Assembly (NCBI RefSeq): GCF_000004075.3
Contig: NC_026657.2
Location: 23,902,408 to 23,966,407, forward strand
Reading direction: 5' to 3'
From: Cucumis sativus
Taxonomy: Eukaryota; Streptophyta; Magnoliopsida; Cucurbitales; Cucurbitaceae
DNA: 64,000 nt
Below the pieces are notes generated by a model, which saw only the letters and a list, made by a program, of their open reading frames with translations, was not told the origin of the DNA and did not search any database. The position numbers and the translations under genes were made by a program. This document shows positions 49,331 to 61,356 of this stretch, in pieces; position 1 is the stretch's first letter; every line of letters begins with the position of its first letter.

Positions 49331-51000
49331 ATTTTACTTTTAACTTATTTTTAAATTTTATGACAAATATTTTTTTAAAATTTAAATTGAAAAATTAAGA
49401 AAATAATCATTAGATATATAAGTTTAATAAAAAAAAAGAGTAAAAATATGATTTATAGCAATATTTCAAGACTAAAAAAATTAACATCAAATAAATTCAT
49501 CATACCTCTAAAGTTTTAATTTTTATAGATATAAACCAGTCTAAAATAAAAAATAAGTATTTTATTTTGTTATTAACATATTATATATATATATATATAT
49601 ATATTTTTGAAACTAACGTGAAACTAAAAGAAAATAAAAGCTAAGTAGTTTTTTTGTTGTTATTGGTTTTCTATACTCAAGAGGATTAGGGTACAAGCTT
49701 AGGGTTTTTTTTTTTTTTTTTAAACTTTTCAGATATTTGATTTGATCAGTATTATTTTTAAAATTAAAAAGATTGATTTGATTATTTGATTTTTCATGAG
49801 ATTGATTTGATTATTTGATTTTTCTAACATGAATAGTGAAATGATACAACATATGATCGGGTGTTTTAGTATTAAGAGTCATACACCATATAAATTAGCA
49901 GTACAACATTGTGTAAGGGGATTCTTTGTTTTAATATAATATATTATTGTGTTTCAAATTATTTGAAAGCGATACAAAACTATCATAGATAGTTTGCTCA
50001 AGATAAAACATATGACAAATCGTAAGAATGATCAAAACATATGACAGACGAAGAGTCTTTTCATATGTTTTTACATTGTATCGATATAAACAATTTTAAT
50101 TTTTATTTAAGTAATTTTCAATTATAAACAATTACTAAAATACAATTGTAGATTTTCATAAAAAATAATGTGAATATATTTATATAGACTTTACTTTGAT
50201 GCACTTGTCTATCCACACAAAACTCTCAATTAGAAAATTAGCTTGGTGAAACAAATATCGATAAATATATTTAGTAATACTCTGCTCCACATAGTATGAA
50301 GTCCAAAACATTTCGATGCTCGACTTAGATAATATATGTAGATACCGTATTTTGTCCGACTTTTTATTTTTTATTTTTTTTCATTTATTTATTTTTTAAA
50401 AAGAATTTGAATTTAAATTTAAATTTAAATTTTAAAATTTAAATCTTAATTTTTAATTCTTAAATTTTAAATTTATGTTTTAAAACAAAAATAAAAATAA
50501 AAATATATTTAAAATTAAAATTAAAAATAAAAGATTTTTTTTTCTCCTCCCTATTTTTTCTCAACCATCCCTGATAAGAAGTTTGTCGTTTATATTTCTC
50601 ACTTCATTGTATTAAAGAAAAACATAACATAATATTTTTTTTATGTGAGTCATAAAAATTATGTTCAACCAATTTGTACGTCCATAGTTTATTCTTATTC
50701 AAAATTCTTTTAGCATTTAAACTTTTGAATGATGTACATAAAAAATTTATACTTCAAGATGTACAAATCTAATTCTCCAACACATGCATATTGTAAAATT
50801 AAAAAAAAAAACTAGTTTTTCATATTAATTTTCTCTTAGCAAAATTCATATTGAACATTTTATAAGATAAACTAAATAAAGAAAATATTTTCATTATTTG
50901 CTGAAAAAATTATAACAAATAGCACAATTTAGAAATTAAACTAAAAATATTGCACAACAATAAAATATTTATAAAATGTCAAGTTTGCAATTTAGTGATT
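49331..51000. other. AT-rich intergenic region
   Basis: No gene. It contains a TA run (about 49573-49603), a poly-T run (49707-49722), a duplicated 'GATTGATTTGATTATTTGATTT' near 49770-49825, and an AATTTAAATTTAAATTT tract (50405-50440). Confidence 0.6.
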
Positions 51001-51360
51001 ATTGTTGATCTTTATTATCAACAATAGTAATCGATGATATATTTCTCAAAATGAAAGCTAACACTGATAGTCATGTATCAATGATAGCAACTTATAGCCG
51101 TTGCTAATTGCTATCACTGATAGTAATGATAAATTTCAATTTGGAAGAGTGGAGAAAAAACAATCATAAAGATGACAAATAATAGAAAGTCTATTAGTGA
51201 TAACCACCGATAGTTGTTGTTAGTGATCGCTTTTAATTTGAGCAATTTGGGAAGAAACATCCCAAACGGTGGTTGCACGTAATTGTAACTAACAATTAAA
51301 ACCAAATTGAGTATGTACATAGGTATTATTAGTGATCACTTTTAATATTGGTGATCGTTT
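51001..51360. repeat. Dispersed repeat rich in TATCACTGATAG words
   Basis: It has 'GTTGCTAATTGCTATCACTGATAG', 'TTAGTGATAACCACCGATAG' and 'TTAGTGATCACTTTTAAT' segments, related to the tandem units at 2430-2990. Confidence 0.5.
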
Positions 51361-51560
51361 TTTATGTTATATATGCAATTATTTTATTTGTGTTATATAT
51401 TTTATTTTATTTTGCTTAAATATGATTGATGCAAGCGGTCCTATTTACTACCTACCAACTCATTCCCCCATCCAATACTTTAAGAAAAAAACTATAGTAT
51501 ATAAAATGAACTAAGAAGGAGATTTTTTGCATATTTGTTTTAAACATCCATTAATAAATA

Positions 51561-51812
51561 GAAGTTCTTGCAAAAATAATAAAAAAAATTATGATAATAA
51601 AACTCATGTCACTACATTTTCTATAAATTGTAAAAATAGAAAATTTAAAAGCCGATAACCCAATGATTACCGTCTGATAGCCATCCGATAGCTCTATGAT
51701 TACTGTTTGATAGCCATCTGATATCACTAATTTTTCATATTCGCAATATGTAAAAAAATAGGTGCCATAATCTGTTTTTTTCTAAATGTTTTTATCATTT
51801 GATGCAATTTTC
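51561..51812 (+). mobile_element. MITE copy 2, about 252 bp
   Basis: It has the same order of internal words as copies 1 and 3, starting near GAAGTTCTTGCAAAAATAAT and ending GATGCAATTTTC. No convincing target duplication is left at this copy. Confidence 0.65.
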
Positions 51813-53301
51813 ATAAGTAATCATTGGTCTTCCAATCTTTTTTGTTATTGGCGGAGGACACAATTGTTGGAGTATAAGTGGCTTTTAAGAGATGAATAAA
51901 TTATTTAGAAAGAAAAATACGACTAGAGGAAGGGAAAACAAGTTAGAGAAAGTAAGTTAGAAAAGGTTACACACAAATTTTTTAAAGAAAAATGTTAAAA
52001 TTAGAGTGAATAACAATTTCTTAAAAAAAAAAATATGAGCAACATTTGGTAATAGAAAAGTTAGAGATACAAGTTATAATTCTAAAAGTTTTTAGCTAAT
52101 AAATATACGAAACATTTTTTAAAATAGTAAAATAAATTAAAATATTTACAAGCTATAACAAAACTTTAAATTCTATAAATGATAGACAACCGTATAATTA
52201 TATTAATATATATTATTGATAGAATCTGAAAATTTTACTATATATTGTAAATATTTTGTCAAAGTTTGTTATTTTTGATAATTATAAATAATTTTAAGTA
52301 CTATTTTAATTTATTAAATTTTATGTACGCATATTATTAATATAATCATATGGTTTTCAATATCTTTGCATTTAAAAAATATATTTTTTTAAGGTTGACA
52401 TGATAACTCTTAGCATATCAATAACTCTGGTAGCATTTTAACTTTTTCTTTTTTAAAATTCAATTACTCAATCATACATTTGTTCGACTAAAACGATAAA
52501 CTTACTAAGTTTATCATTGTTGGATACATAATTTGAAAAAAGAAGCAAAATAACTTTTATTACTACAATAAAAAATACGAAGATAAGTTTAGGTGTGTGT
52601 TTATTTAATCGTTAAATAATAAGCGCTAGAGATGTTGGTTACATGTAAAGTTAGAACTAAATTGTGCTAGAATCGTTGTAAGCACTGAGGAAGAAAGGTA
52701 AGTTTGATAAAATTTAGAAACTATGAGGATGATTGTTAGATTGTAGGACAATTTTGATTGAGAGTTATGAATGGAATGAATTAATTTATACATCAAATGT
52801 GAAAAAGGATGGGTCCTCAAGCAAAGTACCATTTTGTTTTGATTGGTGTCATTTAATTGGAGGGCATTTTATTTTAGTTAGTTAGAATGGTAGGTCTCAT
52901 GAAGACCCGTAGCCAACAATTAAAACCAAACCTCACTCCACCATTTTTAGTCAAATTTTTATTTTTCTTCCTATCTTACCTTCTACGACCTCATTCTTCT
53001 CTACTTTTCTATTCCAAAATTTTTTCCCATATATCATTGGTTCATGAACTTAGAAAAATTTCACAGCCACCCAAAAACCAAAAGAAAGTCCGCAGTCAAA
53101 CTTGACGGGATAATATTATATTTTATTGATAAATCAATTGTAATGAACTTCAAATATAAATGTAATTGCATTACTTTTTATAGATTTTATTAAAATTATA
53201 AATATGTTATATTTTTGTTTACGTAATAGTAATGATAATAAAAATGGTAAAGTAACACTAAAATAAATTCAGAATTCTTATATTGTGATAGTAACATTAT
53301 T
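51813..53301. other. AT-rich intergenic region
   Basis: No gene seen. Short frames around 52626-53105 have no domain. Confidence 0.5.
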
Positions 53302-53529
53302 GGAACGCTTAAAAAATGACAAAATAATTATGATAATAGGATTCATGTCACTACTCAAAAGTAGAAAATTTAAAAGTAGATAACCTTTTGATAGCTCTCT
53401 AATAACCCTCTGATAGCCCTCTGATAACTGTCTGATATCATTAATTATTTGTCATATTCGTAATATGCAAAAAAGAGATGTCATGAACTATTTTTTTCTA
53501 TATGTTTTTGTGATATGATACAATTTCCC
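53302..53529 (+). mobile_element. MITE copy 3, 228 bp, with 9-bp target duplication
   Basis: It starts GGAACGCTTAAAAAATGAC and ends ATACAATTTCCC. The flanks are AACATTATT (53293-53301) and AACATTACT (53530-53538), 8 of 9 matching. A 9-bp duplication is typical of Mutator-like elements. The terminal bases GGAA/TTCCC are the only obvious inverted pair; longer TIRs are weak. Confidence 0.75.
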
Positions 53530-54143
53530 AACATTACTTGTAATGCTAATGAGCCTCACGTAATAATCAAATGTAATTGCATTGTTGAGTCTCTTTCCTA
53601 AAATCAAACTACGTTGGTTGATTACCGATTTCAAAGTGGGTCCCACATTTTATTACAAGTACATTACATCGATAAACAACCAACCAAAAAAAATGAAGCC
53701 TACCTTTTACATTATAATTGTTGGGTGCAACCCAACCAATTGCCCAACAACGGAAAAAAAAAGAAAAAAAAGGTCATGTGACAATTTTTTAAAAAGAAAA
53801 TTTAAGTTCTTGATCATATTATTATTATTTGGTAGGTTTGAAAAAGGGATGCACGAGATGGGTACAGACTAGGCTGCGATTAAATTTCTCACACAAATAT
53901 ATGTTTCGTATATGACTTTGCAAATATACATAAATAAATAGATAAGTGTGAGGAATATTATGTGAAGTCAAAATAATCTATAGTTATCCATACTATTTAA
54001 CAAGGTTAGAAGAAACTTCCAAGATTATTAGGTAATTTCAGTGGTAAAAATTAAACTATTTATTTCTTTTTAATTAATATATTGTTCTTACCAACCTTCG
54101 TTTTTAAGTTCAAATCATTTATTTATTATAAAATGCTCACATC
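53530..54143. other. AT-rich intergenic region
   Basis: Nothing identifiable apart from the right-hand target duplication of the preceding MITE. Confidence 0.5.
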
Positions 54144-54564
54144 TAGTGACGAATCCAGAAATTTCATATAGGGGCATCAGACACTATATAATAATCATAC
54201 TAAAAAATGTTATAAAAATATCTCGATGTTTTATTGATATATACTCTAATAACATTAACTACATTTGTAGCAATAAAAAAATGATCGAAAATTTTCACAT
54301 GATTTTTTTGTAATATAAATGTGAATTAAAAATTGCATCAAAATAAGAAAATAAAAAAAAGAATAATATATTTTTCATCGAATATTATTTAGAGTAGAAG
54401 TTTAAATCATGAACTTTATTGCATTTTGAACCAAATTTTGTTTAAAATAAAACATTATTTAATATATACTATAATCTGACACTTTAAAAATAATATTAAA
54501 ATACAAAAATTGATAATGTGAGGGAGACATGTGCCCCACAGGCCTCTTAATAAATTCGCCTCTG
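54144..54564. mobile_element. hAT-like MITE, 421 bp
   Basis: The left end TAGTGACGAATCCAGAAATTT...GGGGC and the right end GGCCTC...AAATTCGCCTCTG form an imperfect inverted pair. They resemble the common plant 'CAGTGGCGGAGCCAG' hAT-type ends. Flanking 8-mers CTCACATC and GTCTCGTC agree at 5 of 8, so the target duplication is weak. No coding sequence. Confidence 0.5.
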
Positions 54565-54639
54565 GTCTCGTCATCATTTTGTAATGAGGGTTTTTAAAAA
54601 ATATAACAAATCAACCAAATATTTACAATATATAGAATA

Positions 54640-55230
54640 ATTTCAAAAACAGAAAAAGGCTACAGGCCCACAATCGAAAATACAAAGATTGTCATGTGAT
54701 TAATGGACACTCGGAACGTGTAGTATATTTAGTAAATGATCGTTTAGATTTGGTTCAAGATTTATTGGGACACAGTTGTTTACATTTGGTACATGATCCT
54801 TTATATTTGGTACACGATCGTTTAGATTTGATTGTTAAAATTTGAGTAGTAAAATCTTAACTTTTTTTTAAAAGATTTTTTTTGTAGATGATCGTTTAGA
54901 TTTGATAGACGATCGTTTAGATTTGGTCATATAAATTTGGCTACCCAAATCTAAATAATTTTTTAAAGATTTTTTGGTACACGATCGTTTAGATTTGACT
55001 ATCCAATATCTCAACGATTTTTTTTCACGATCTTAAACAACTAAATAATATTTTGATTTTTTTTTATAAAAAAATAGATCTTGTAGAAGAAGAGAAAAAT
55101 ACGATGAAAAAAAAAATGGTAAAAGAAGAAAGAGAAGAAAGACGATGAAAAAGAATGACAAACCTGAAATAGTTAAAAAAAATGATCAGCTTCATGGACT
55201 TTTTCATTTTGTTACACGAGCCGACCGTTT
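54640..55230 (-). repeat. Copy of the ACGATCGT-motif repeat family (reverse orientation)
   Basis: 'ACACGATCGTTTAGATTTG' and 'GACGATCGTTTAGATTTGG' occur several times at 54720-55010, followed by a GAAGAAGAGAAAAATACGATG purine block. At 55190 'CATGGACTTTTTCATTTTGTTACACG' is the reverse complement of 'GTAACAAAATAAAAAGCCCATG' near 38450. Confidence 0.6.
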
Positions 55231-55259
55231 GTTATAGGGTAATTGTAATTGATGGCCAT

Positions 55260-55500
55260 TTTAGCAATAATAATTAAGGATATAACAACATTTAATTTTT
55301 TTTGCAAATATAGCAAAACTATCGCTGATAAACTTATATCGCTTTAGTGATAGACCAATATTTGCAACATAATCTATCGGTGATAGACTTCTATCATTGA
55401 CAGAATTTGATAAATTTTGCTATATTTGCATTTTTTTTTAAATGTTGCTATATACTTAATTATTTTGAATTTAATTGCTAAATTTGCAACTATCCCTATT
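55260..55500. repeat. Dispersed repeat with 'TGATAGACTTCTATC' core
   Basis: It has 'GCAAAACTATCGCTGATAAAC', 'AATCTATCGGTGATAGACTTCT', 'TTTTGCTATATTTGCA' and 'AATGTTGCTATA'. It is related to 17560-17720 and is non-coding. Confidence 0.65.
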
Positions 55501-56049
55501 TTTTATTTCAAAATAACGTTCGTATTTCTAATCTTCTTACTAAATTGTGATTAATAATATAATTGTATTTTTATAAACCACCCTTAATTTCAAGTGTTGT
55601 CATATCAAAATCTTGATTTTTATTTATAGCAATTCTCGATGCCAAAAAATAGATCAATTGTAAAAATTATTTTATTAGGAGATCCATCTAGGTGCAAGCA
55701 AGGAAAGAAAGGTAAGCGTGAGTGTAGAGTCTAGCTACACACACTCTGACACTCAAGTCTGTCATGTGCTTTTGAGTGACTAGACAATAGAGAAAATAGT
55801 AAAATTTTCTGGCTTATTTGGACATACCTTCGACCAATGGCCTTTTGTTTATATAATATGGTGATTCTTAAGATTCTTAACCATCAAACTCGTAATCGTG
55901 CCTCTTAAACTTCTAGAACATTGACTTTATAATTAATGAGTAGTTACATTTTCATTATAACTGACTCATGAATGCACCCTTTATGACACATGTTCGTTCA
56001 GAATCTAAACGATTTCATATTTAACAATGCAGAGGTCTTCTCTATTGGT
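55501..56049. other. Gene-free intergenic DNA
   Basis: No gene or clear repeat was recognised. Confidence 0.45.
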
Positions 56050-56484
56050 TCTCTAGGCTCTCCTTAGTACTGTTCTAAAAGTACTTTCCTTTGTAGGTCT
56101 CCATCCTTTTCTAATAAGCTCCTCTAATTAGGAAGCTAGGTTTTTCTTGGTGGGTCCTCCTTCTACGAGCTCCTCTTAGGAGGTTCTTTCTCCTAGGCTT
56201 TGCTGAGCTCCTCTCGAGCTATCTCTTAGACTTATATGAGCTTACTTCTCTTATGCCGACCTCATGGGTCTTGCGAGTTTCTTAAGCTCCCTTTTATGAG
56301 TGCTCCTTTCGAGCTCACTTCTAGGCTCTTTTGAGCTAAGCTCACAGGTCCCACTGAGTTGTCTAAGCTCTCTCCTAGGCTCCTCTTAGCTCCACTTGAG
56401 CCTATCTCATGGGTCCCATGGAGTTGCCTAAGCTCTTTCCCATGAATGCTCCTTTTGAGCTTTCTCCTAGCTTCTTTGAGCTTA
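56050..56484. repeat. Degenerate tandem repeat, period about 65-80 bp, left part
   Basis: Units combine 'GAGCT..TCTCATGGGTCC', 'GAGTTGCCTAAGCTC', 'TCCCATGAATGCTCC' and 'TTTGAGCTTTCTCCTAGGCTCC'. The GGTC landmark recurs at 56267, 56347 and 56412. The same unit continues after 63435, so the CACTA element sits inside this array. The last three bases (TTA) are its target duplication. Confidence 0.75.
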
Positions 56485-56517
56485 CACTAGAAGAAAACAA
56501 CCCTACAATGACAGTTA
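56485..56517 (+). repeat. Left terminal inverted repeat of the CACTA element
   Basis: CACTAGAAGAAAACAACC..., ending in the first GACAGTTA subterminal motif; it pairs with 63399-63431. Confidence 0.85.
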
Positions 56518-56719
56518 TATATCTCAAAAAATGAATGGAAGAAAAAAAACTGTCACAAAATATAAAATTTCGCGTTTTTGGCGGGAAAAGACGGAATTTT
56601 TCGGAAAACACTTTTCGCGACAGTTATTAAATGTCATAGAATTTTAGGGTTAAAAATTTTATTATTTTATATTTAAAAAATTAAAATTACATATTTATAT
56701 TTTTAAAAAAACCCAAATT

Positions 56720-57547
56720 CCCCAAACTTTTCCCCAAAATCCCAAAAATTGTCCCCAAAATCCTCCTCCCATTCGCGTGCCCTAACTCTCCCCGAAATTT
56801 CTCCCAATTTCTCCCTCTCCTCCCGTCGGCGTTCTCCCATTTCTGACCGTCTGAAGTCCCGTCGGCACCACCACCCCCCTCCTGGCCGTCCGTCGAAACC
56901 TTCTCCACCAACCCGTCGCCACCACCCCCGTCTTCTCCAAACGTCTCCAATCAACCCGAACCTTCAAATCGTGGGCGTCGGTCCTCACCCCTCCCAACCG
57001 CCGGTAAGCTTCTCTTCTTTATCTCTTTCTCTCTCTCTCTATGAAGTTCTTCGTTGTCTCCATTGGATTGTTTCTTGAGTTTCATTTTATCCCAATTCCA
57101 GTCATTAATCTTTGATTTTCTGTTATATGATCTTAATTTGTTCTTGGAAGCACATGATCTTATTTTGTGAATTTGATTTATGCTCAATTTGTGTTTTCTA
57201 ACGGTTAGCTTCTCTTCAATTTTAATTTCTGAGTTAGCTTATTAGTCTAATTACTTGTACAATGTAAGCCAAAGTACTTATACAAACCTACCCTAATCAA
57301 CTAACTAAGGACAAACTATTGTTATAATTATTTGTCAACTAATTCCCTTCATCATTCATCATGTCTGTAAAGGAAATTGTCCTTGAAATGTTTTAGAATA
57401 ATTGGGGTTGTTGAACCTAGTCCATAAGTTTCCTTCAAGAAAATTCCTAAATGGTTCGTAATAAATTATTAAGTACTTTGAGGATTATCTACCGTTTTGA
57501 AAGTTTGAGTTTTAAAAGTTGTTGCCTATAATCTCTTTTGTAATCAG
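56720..57547 (+). promoter_or_regulatory. GC-rich leader and predicted 5' UTR intron of the CACTA transposase gene
   Basis: 56720-57003 is rich in C and in CG dinucleotides, unlike the AT-rich surroundings; this fits a CACTA promoter/leader. A donor CCG|GTAAGC (intron from 57004) and an acceptor TAATCAG (to 57547) would splice the leader to the transposase exon. Open frames on both strands here (for example 56687-57187 minus) are low-complexity and unlikely to be genes. Confidence 0.5.
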
Positions 57548-57581
57548 GTTTATTTTCGAGGCCAACTTAGAACTCCACACA

Positions 57582-60500
57582 ATGGACAAGTCATGGATGA
57601 CCCAAAATAGGATGTCAAGAGAATATGATTTAGGAGTCGAAAGGTTCATTAAATTTGGGTTGAGTCATGCCAAAGGTCTTAATTCAATTAGATGTCCATG
57701 TTTGAATTGCGGCAATCGTTTACTTAAGGATGTCTCAACAGTTCGATATCATCTGTATGCCAATGGAATTGATAAGAGTTACAAGGTATGGTTCTGGCAT
57801 GGTGAAGAATTGAACTCAGATAACGTTGCCAACACGATGGAAACTACAGTGGATGAATCTGATGAAAACGACGATTTATTTAATACAATTAATATGGTAC
57901 AATCTGTTCAAGAACAATCTTTTAATGCATCAAATACCTTCGACACTATGTTTGATGATGCGAAGAAACCCTTATACCCAGGATGTAAGAAATTCACAAA
58001 GTTATCAGCCCTCGTGAGATTGTATAACCTGAAGGTTAGGTATGGTTGGACGAATACTAGCTTCTCTGAATTGCTGTCCATAATAAGTGATCTATTACCT
58101 GATAACAATGAAATTCCATGTTCTTTGTACGAAGCGAAGAAAACACTTGGTGCCCTAGGACTGAGTTACCAAAAGATTGATGCATGCCCTAATGATTGTT
58201 GCTTGTACAGAAAAGAATATGAAAAGTTGACCAAGTGCCCTAAGTGTGGTTTGTCAAGGTGGAAGATCGCTAAGAACTCAAAGAAGGAAAAAAGTGGTGT
58301 GGCTGCTAAGCAGATGTGGTACTTTCCAATAATTCCAAGATTTATAAGAATGTTCAAGAGATCTGAAAATGCTAAGAACTTGCGTTGGGATGCGATAGAT
58401 AGACAAGTTGATGGTGTTTTGAGACACCCGGCTGACACTCCATCATGGAGGTTGATAGACCACATGTGGCCAACCTTTGGGTCAGAACCGAGAAATCTCC
58501 GTTTGGGTTTGTCTACTGATGGAATTAACCCATTTGGAGATATGTCGACGACGTACAGTTGTTGGCCCATCATCACTACAATATACAACCTTCCACCATG
58601 GCTGTGTATGAGAAGAAAACATTTGATGCTGACAATGTTAATATCAGGTCCAAAGCAACCGGGGTACGATATCAATACGTACTTAGCACCTTTAATTGAT
58701 GATCTACAAACGTTGTGGACGGATGGAGTTCGTTGTTTCGATGCATATAAGGAAGAATATTTCACACTGCGGGCTGTCTTATTATGGACCATCAACGATT
58801 TTCCAGCATACGGTAATCTATGCGGTTTTAGTGTGAAAGGATATAAGGCTTGTCCAATATGTGGAGAGGAGACTACTTCTATAAGATTGCAACATGGAAA
58901 GAAAATGTCATACATGGGACACAGGAAGTATTTGCCAAGACATCATCCATACAGATTACAAAAAAAAAAATTTAATGGGAAGCAAGAGCATGGAATTCCT
59001 CCACAACCCTTGTCGGGCGAGGCCATGTACCTTAAGATGAAAGACATGATATTTTCATGTGGGAAGAAGTGTGGGAAGACTGTGCATAATGAAGGTGGCA
59101 ATGACTATTGGAAAAGAAGACCTGTTTTTTTTCAACTACCATATTGGAAACACATGCATGTTCGACACTTTTTAGACATAATGCATATTGAAAAAAATGT
59201 ATGCATGAACATAGTGGGCACCTTACTTGATATACCAGGAAAAAGTAAGGATGGGATGAATACTAGACTTGACTTGGTTGAGATGAAAATTAGACCAGAA
59301 TTGGCACCAACGTTTACTGGTAATAGAACTTATATCCCTGCGGCATGTTATACACTGTTAAAAGAAGAGAAATATCGATTTTGCAAGACTTTGTCAGAAA
59401 TTAAAGTTCCAGAAGGTTATTCAGCAAATATTAGTAGTCGTGTCTCTTTGGATGACTTAAAACTGACCAGCCTTAAGTCGCACGACTGTCATGTTTTAAT
59501 GCAGCAACTGCTTCCAATTGCAATACGTTCAGTCCTACCGAAGAATGTGAGGTACACTATTAGTAGATTGTGCTTCTTTTTCAATGCGATTTGTGCCAAA
59601 AGTTTTTCTGTCTCAGATCTTGATGCACTTCAAGAAGATATAGTTCTGACTTTATGCAATCTTGAGAAGTATTTCCCACCCTCGTTTTTTACAATCATGG
59701 TTCACCTTGTCGTTCATCTCGTTAGAGAAGTAAAGCTTTGTGGACCAGTATATTTGCGATGGATGTACCCATTTGAACGATGCATGAAAGTGTTGAAAAG
59801 TTATGTTCGCAGTAGAGCTCGACCGGAAGGATGCATTGCAGAAGCAAGCATATGTGAGGAGGCAGTTGAATTCTGTTCAGATTTTCTCTCTGGATTAGAT
59901 CCTATTGGACTTGGGTCACTCAATTCAAGGACAGAAATACAAAGCGATCGACCGCTATCAGTAGGAACATACGTTCGACCCGATGTCCAACAACTCAAGC
60001 AAGCACGAAACTGTGTGATTCCAAATCCGACAAAGGAAGGAGTCACGAAACTGACGCATGAAGTTGGATCACATTTAATGTGGCCACGACATCTTGTTCT
60101 TACTAGGAATGATAAGGTAATTGTCTGTCTTATTGTGTTGGAGTTTTTATGCATCAAATTGTACTAACAGTAGTGGAAATTTTTGTGATAGAAGGAAACT
60201 GTGGGCTTCAATACGGATCCGTCCACATTCTCCAGTGCAGCATATCTACGTGCTCCAGTGGCACTCCAGTGTTTGGTTAGACTCGTTGAACATATGGGGT
60301 CATCGATTCAACTAAACACGCCTTTAGAGCTATTCGGTGTGAAGAGAAAATGTTGCATTATGGTTGAGTCACTTAGGGATTTCTCGTCAATGCAGCCAAT
60401 ATGCACATCATGCCTAGATGCTTACATGATGTAAGATTTCCTTTTAGTATATATACGTCATTGATGGTTGCGGTCTCCTTTTAATTGTAATGCCATTTCA

Positions 60501-61356
60501 TTGTGTAGGTACCTTCACACAATTATGGTACAAGGACGAAGTTCAAGCTTGTTCAAGTTCATGGATGCCGGATCTGTAAGTTACTCGAGTTACAAACAAT
60601 CGCGTGCGCAGTTGTTGAATGCTCGACTTCTCGGAGCCGAGTATGACCAAGTCGTATTGTTCCCATACAACTCTGGGTAAGCGCATGATAATGACATTTT
60701 CATTAACATTCACGATTTGAATTCACTATTTGTGTATAAATTTATAATGGTGGAAATGTGTTCTTAGCAATCACTGGACATTGGTCGTTGTTAATCCTAC
60801 AAAGGGTGCTGCATATTGGATTGACCCGTTGAAGAATCGGATTGACGGAGACATGAGTGAAGTGCTTCAGATGTAGGTCATATTATTGTCGTTAATGTCT
60901 TTATTATGTGTGCAACTATTTTAATTATGTAACAATCTTATATTATGTGGTAGGTCATTTCATATATCAAAGAAGAAAAAACCGAGTTGGAAGGTTGTTA
61001 AGGTATGTGGCATTGACCAGTAGGGTAGTCGTAAATAAGTTATTAATTTAAACGTTTCACATGTATTTTTTGTATTCTACATCCAGTGTCCCAAACAAAA
61101 TGGGGTGGTAGAATGCGGGTACTATGTTATGCGATTCATGCGGGACATAATTTCTGCGAGGAGTACTTCGATTGTAGATGTCGTAAGTATTAGAGTTTTC
61201 GAACCACTTTATGTCATTGTTTGGAATGAAAATAATTCTTAACCACTTTATTATTTACAGATGAAAAGTTTACCTCCTACGTACTGTCAAGATGAAATCG
61301 ATGAAGTTAGATTAGAATTGGCGGAGTTCCTTTCTAAGCACGTACATCGTGCTTAG
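57582..61356 (+). CDS. CACTA transposase (TNP2) spliced to a Ulp1-type cysteine protease domain
   Basis: Predicted exons are 57582-60116, 60192-60430, 60509-60676, 60768-60872, 60954-61002, 61087-61182 and 61261-61356, all GT-AG and in phase, giving 1095 residues. The start MDKSWM is the usual one for this family, though the frame is open from 57519. Residues 1-76 are a transposase-associated zinc-finger domain (C38, C40, C43, H57, H73). TNP2 follows with D313 in STDGINPFGD and D532 in HFLDIMHIEKNV. A DUF4218-like part (about 640-790) ends the first exon. The later exons encode a Ulp1/C48 peptidase with H983 (NHW), D1000 (YWIDPL), Q1036 and C1042 (KQNGVVECGYYVM), so the catalytic set is complete. 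TNP2 cuts and joins element ends; Ulp1 family members process SUMO. No stop or frameshift breaks the model. Whether both halves are one protein or two is inferred from splicing phase only. Confidence 0.82.

Noticed and set aside
50340..50360. ATACCGTATTTTGTCC as an LTR start
   Set aside because: The wording resembles some gypsy LTR starts, but no partner end, polypurine tract or duplication is present.
56687..57187. Overlapping glycine-, arginine- or proline-rich frames on both strands
   Set aside because: They are translations of the CG-rich CACTA leader. Several frames are open at once because of composition, with no start context or domain.
58166..58915. 249-residue minus-strand frame inside the CACTA element
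   Set aside because: It is the antisense of the conserved TNP2 coding region.
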